This document shows, one piece after another, positions 42,803 through 44,693 of a stretch of DNA of 44,693 bases (within the stretch, counting starts at the first letter, position 1; each line of letters opens with the position of its first letter). Origin of the DNA: JBBIRM01 sp037441765. GTDB taxonomy: Bacteria; Desulfobacterota; BSN033; UBA1163. Below the pieces are notes generated by a model. It had not been told where the DNA came from, searched no databases, and saw only the letters and a list, made by a program, of their open reading frames with translations. The DNA is taken from assembly GCA_037441765.1 (NCBI GenBank), contig JBBIRM010000009.1, positions 1-44,693 on the forward strand. Direction: 5' to 3'. Both the position numbers and the translations under genes were made by a program.

Positions 42803-43277
42803 GGAGAAGATCCAGATTGAGGTGAACGGTGAAAGTGTGACCTTAGAAGTAGAACCAAATGAAGTGTTGGTTGATGTTCTTAGAAGAGATCTAAAACTGA
42901 CTGGGACAAAGGTTGGATGTAGAGAGGGAGAGTGTGGAGCCTGTTCTGTTATCCTTAATGGGAAAGTGGTTCCATCCTGTTTGATCCCCGTAATGAAGGC
43001 AGATGGAGGAAAGGTGACCACAATTGAAGGGTTGAGGGAGGATGGAGGTCTCCACCCCCTCCAGAAGGCATTCGTTGAAAAAGGAGCGGTCCAGTGCGGG
43101 TTCTGTACACCCGGTATGATTCTATCCGCCAAGAACCTGTTAGATGAAAATCCAGAACCCTCCATCGAGGAGATTAAGGTCGCCATTTCAGGTGTTCTCT
43201 GTAGATGCACGGGTTATCAAAAGATTATTCAGGCCATTCAATCAGCAAGTAAAATTATTAGAGGTGAAGAGGGTTAA
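42795..43277 (+). CDS. Molybdenum hydroxylase small (2x2Fe-2S) subunit, set 2
   Basis: Iron-sulfur subunit of 160 residues. The plant-type cluster motif is GCREGECGACSVILNG (about residues 41-56). The second domain has CGFCTPGM (about 101-108) and CRCTGYQK (about 135-142). It overlaps the FAD gene by eight bases and lies two bases before the large-subunit start, so all three are tightly coupled. Compared with set 1 it is clearly a separate enzyme rather than a recent duplicate. Confidence 0.9.
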   Translation: MAKEKIQIEVNGESVTLEVEPNEVLVDVLRRDLKLTGTKVGCREGECGACSVILNGKVVPSCLIPVMKADGGKVTTIEGLREDGGLHPLQKAFVEKGAVQCGFCTPGMILSAKNLLDENPEPSIEEIKVAISGVLCRCTGYQKIIQAIQSASKIIRGEEG

Positions 43278-43279
43278 GA

Positions 43280-44693
43280 ATGGAAAAGGAGAAAAAGAAG
43301 AAAAAAGTAATGGTAAAAGAGAAAGAGGTTTTGGAAGTCCCCTCTATGGTCGAAGAGTTGAGTGTAGTTGGAAAGCCTGCTATCAGGGTAGATGCGTATG
43401 ATAAGGTGAAGGGGAAGTTGGCTTTTGGGGCAGATCTGGAATGCCCGGATGCTTTGCATGGAAAGGTGCTTCGAAGCCCCTATCCACATGCATTGATCAA
43501 AAGGATCGATACGGAAAAAGCAAAATCTATTCCAGGGGTGAGGGCTGTTCTTACCGCTAAAGATGTTCCAGGAAGAAATGGATTTGGAGCCATCATCCCG
43601 GATCAGCCTGTCATCTGCGGTGATAAAGTGAGATTTGTTGGTGATGGGGTTGCCTTAGTTGCTGCTGATAGTGAGGAATTGGCTATACAGGCTTTGGAGG
43701 CAATTGAGGTAGATTATGAACCTCTGCCTGCTGTTTTTTCACCCATTGAGGCGATGAAACCTGATGCACCAAAGATTCATGAAAAAGGAAATCTTTTGAC
43801 CACTGCCCGTATTAGAAAAGGGGATGTGGATAAGGGGTTTAAGGAGGCAGATGTCATCATAGAGAGGACCTATAGCGTTCCAATCCTTGAACATGCCTAT
43901 ATAGAGCCTGATGTCGTTTTGGCTATTCCTCATCCTGATGGGACGATTACCGTAAAAGGTCCGATGCAAGCCCCATTTACTGTTCGACGAAACATTGCCC
44001 CCGTTTTAGGAATACCGATCAACAGGGTTCAATGCGTTCAGACCCCACTTGGAGGAGGATTTGGGGGGAAGGAAGATTCTCCTATTGACATTGGAGCCCG
44101 TGCAGCGCTTTTAGCCTGGAAGACAGGAAAACCAGTGAGGATGGAGTATGATAGGGAAGAGATTACACTCTCAACAGCCAAAAGGCATCCAATGATCATT
44201 CAATGTAAAATTGGTGCAAAGAAGGATGGAACATTAATCGCCTTCGAAGGGGTCATCTATAATGAGCAGGGGGCTTATGCCTCTCTTGGACCTGTGATCC
44301 CTCCTGCAGGTGGGGTCCATGCACATGCAGTGGTAATGCTTCCAGGGCCATATGAGATCCCAAATGTGAAAGTGGATGGCTATCTCATCTATACCAATCA
44401 TCCTTATGGAGGGGCGATGAGAGGGTTTGGGGCACCTCAGGTCAATTTTGTTCACGAATCTCTGCTCGATGAACTGGCTGAGGCCCTCAAGATGGATCCT
44501 TATCAACTTCGATATAAAAATGTCTTTCGCCTTGGCTCAAAAACCGCAACAGGACAGATCCTTGATCAAAGCGTGGGTTTAATAGACACAATGGAAAAGA
44601 CAAAGGAGATTTTTAAATGGGATGAAAAGTGGAGACCCGCACCTAATCCAGAGGAATTGGAAGGACTGGAGAAGAGGAGGGGAGTTGGAATGG
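43280..44693 (+). CDS. Molybdenum hydroxylase large (molybdopterin) subunit, set 2, 3'-truncated by window
   Basis: N-terminal 471 residues of a molybdopterin-binding catalytic subunit; the frame stays open to the end of the window. A lysine-rich start (about residues 1-17) precedes the hammerhead domain (about 38-150). The cofactor loop is LGGGFGGKED (about 256-265), and AMRGFGAPQVNF (about 379-390) matches the usual second motif. The catalytic glutamate near the C-terminus would lie outside the window. ATG 43280 is two bases after the small-subunit stop. The substrate may be another N-heterocycle or aldehyde, and is not readable from this part. Confidence 0.9.
   Translation, partial: MEKEKKKKKVMVKEKEVLEVPSMVEELSVVGKPAIRVDAYDKVKGKLAFGADLECPDALHGKVLRSPYPHALIKRIDTEKAKSIPGVRAVLTAKDVPGRNGFGAIIPDQPVICGDKVRFVGDGVALVAADSEELAIQALEAIEVDYEPLPAVFSPIEAMKPDAPKIHEKGNLLTTARIRKGDVDKGFKEADVIIERTYSVPILEHAYIEPDVVLAIPHPDGTITVKGPMQAPFTVRRNIAPVLGIPINRVQCVQTPLGGGFGGKEDSPIDIGARAALLAWKTGKPVRMEYDREEITLSTAKRHPMIIQCKIGAKKDGTLIAFEGVIYNEQGAYASLGPVIPPAGGVHAHAVVMLPGPYEIPNVKVDGYLIYTNHPYGGAMRGFGAPQVNFVHESLLDELAEALKMDPYQLRYKNVFRLGSKTATGQILDQSVGLIDTMEKTKEIFKWDEKWRPAPNPEELEGLEKRRGVGM

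Noticed and set aside
42704..43210. 168-codon open frame on the minus strand
   Set aside because: It lies opposite the second hydroxylase FAD and iron-sulfur genes, whose motifs are intact.

Overview
The window is a gene-dense stretch of bacterial chromosome of moderate G+C. Genes run in tight operons with many 1-8 base overlaps. I see no rRNA, tRNA, CRISPR array, transposase, integrase or phage gene. The gene set points to a metabolically versatile, probably anaerobic or facultative bacterium: a TRAP carboxylate transporter, two molybdenum hydroxylases, an iron-sulfur reductase resembling 6-hydroxynicotinate reductase, and an iron-type alcohol dehydrogenase. The lineage cannot be fixed from the sequence; a Desulfobacterota-like organism is only a guess. 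A short run of N at 39281-39298 suggests a draft or metagenomic scaffold.

Layout. 165-5489: a perfect consensus promoter and a five-gene YbhGFSR-type ABC exporter (HlyD adaptor, two ATPases, two ABC-2 permeases). 5518-6954: a MagIII/endonuclease III-like glycosylase and a TtcA-like tRNA thiolase. 7129-10021: a complete TRAP transporter (DctP, DctQ, DctM). 10106-11620: a methylmalonate-semialdehyde dehydrogenase-like enzyme. 11820-18102: a three-subunit molybdenum hydroxylase, an enamidase homologue and a 6-hydroxynicotinate-reductase homologue, which is the core of reductive nicotinate breakdown. 18254-19763: a UPF0280 (ApbE-superfamily) protein and a PF06684 protein. 19770-21086 (minus): a DUF2784 protein and a DMT permease.

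21350-25743: an IclR regulator, an unrecognised protein, an SDR and an IlvD/Edd dehydratase. 25769-30481 (minus): a class III aminotransferase, a PaaK-like ligase, an SDR and a LacI regulator. A divergent AT-rich control region at 30482-30797 carries two related LacI-type operators. 30798-41736 (plus): an SDR, 5-oxoprolinase PxpABC, a creatininase-family protein, an SDR, an FGGY kinase, an Fe-ADH, a Tm-1-like protein, a class II aldolase and a metallo-beta-lactamase-fold hydrolase. 41879-44693: a second molybdenum hydroxylase in the order FAD, 2Fe-2S, Mo subunit, cut by the window end.

How the genes may work together. In Eubacterium barkeri the hydroxylase, reductase and enamidase steps turn nicotinate into 2-formylglutarate. 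Here the later E. barkeri enzymes are absent from the window, but a methylmalonate-semialdehyde-dehydrogenase-type enzyme sits next to the pathway. 2-Formylglutarate is a substituted malonate semialdehyde, so this enzyme could convert it in one step to glutaryl-CoA and CO2. That would be a different exit from the pathway. The second half looks like another catabolic island, rich in enzymes that open lactam or cyclic amide rings and in sugar- or polyol-type enzymes. Its substrate cannot be read from the sequence. No stretch over 300 bases is free of both genes and sites: the largest gaps are 30482-30797 (operators and promoters), 21087-21349 (repeat, inverted repeat, promoter), 1-227 (promoter; nothing seen in 1-164) and 11621-11819 (hairpin repeat).
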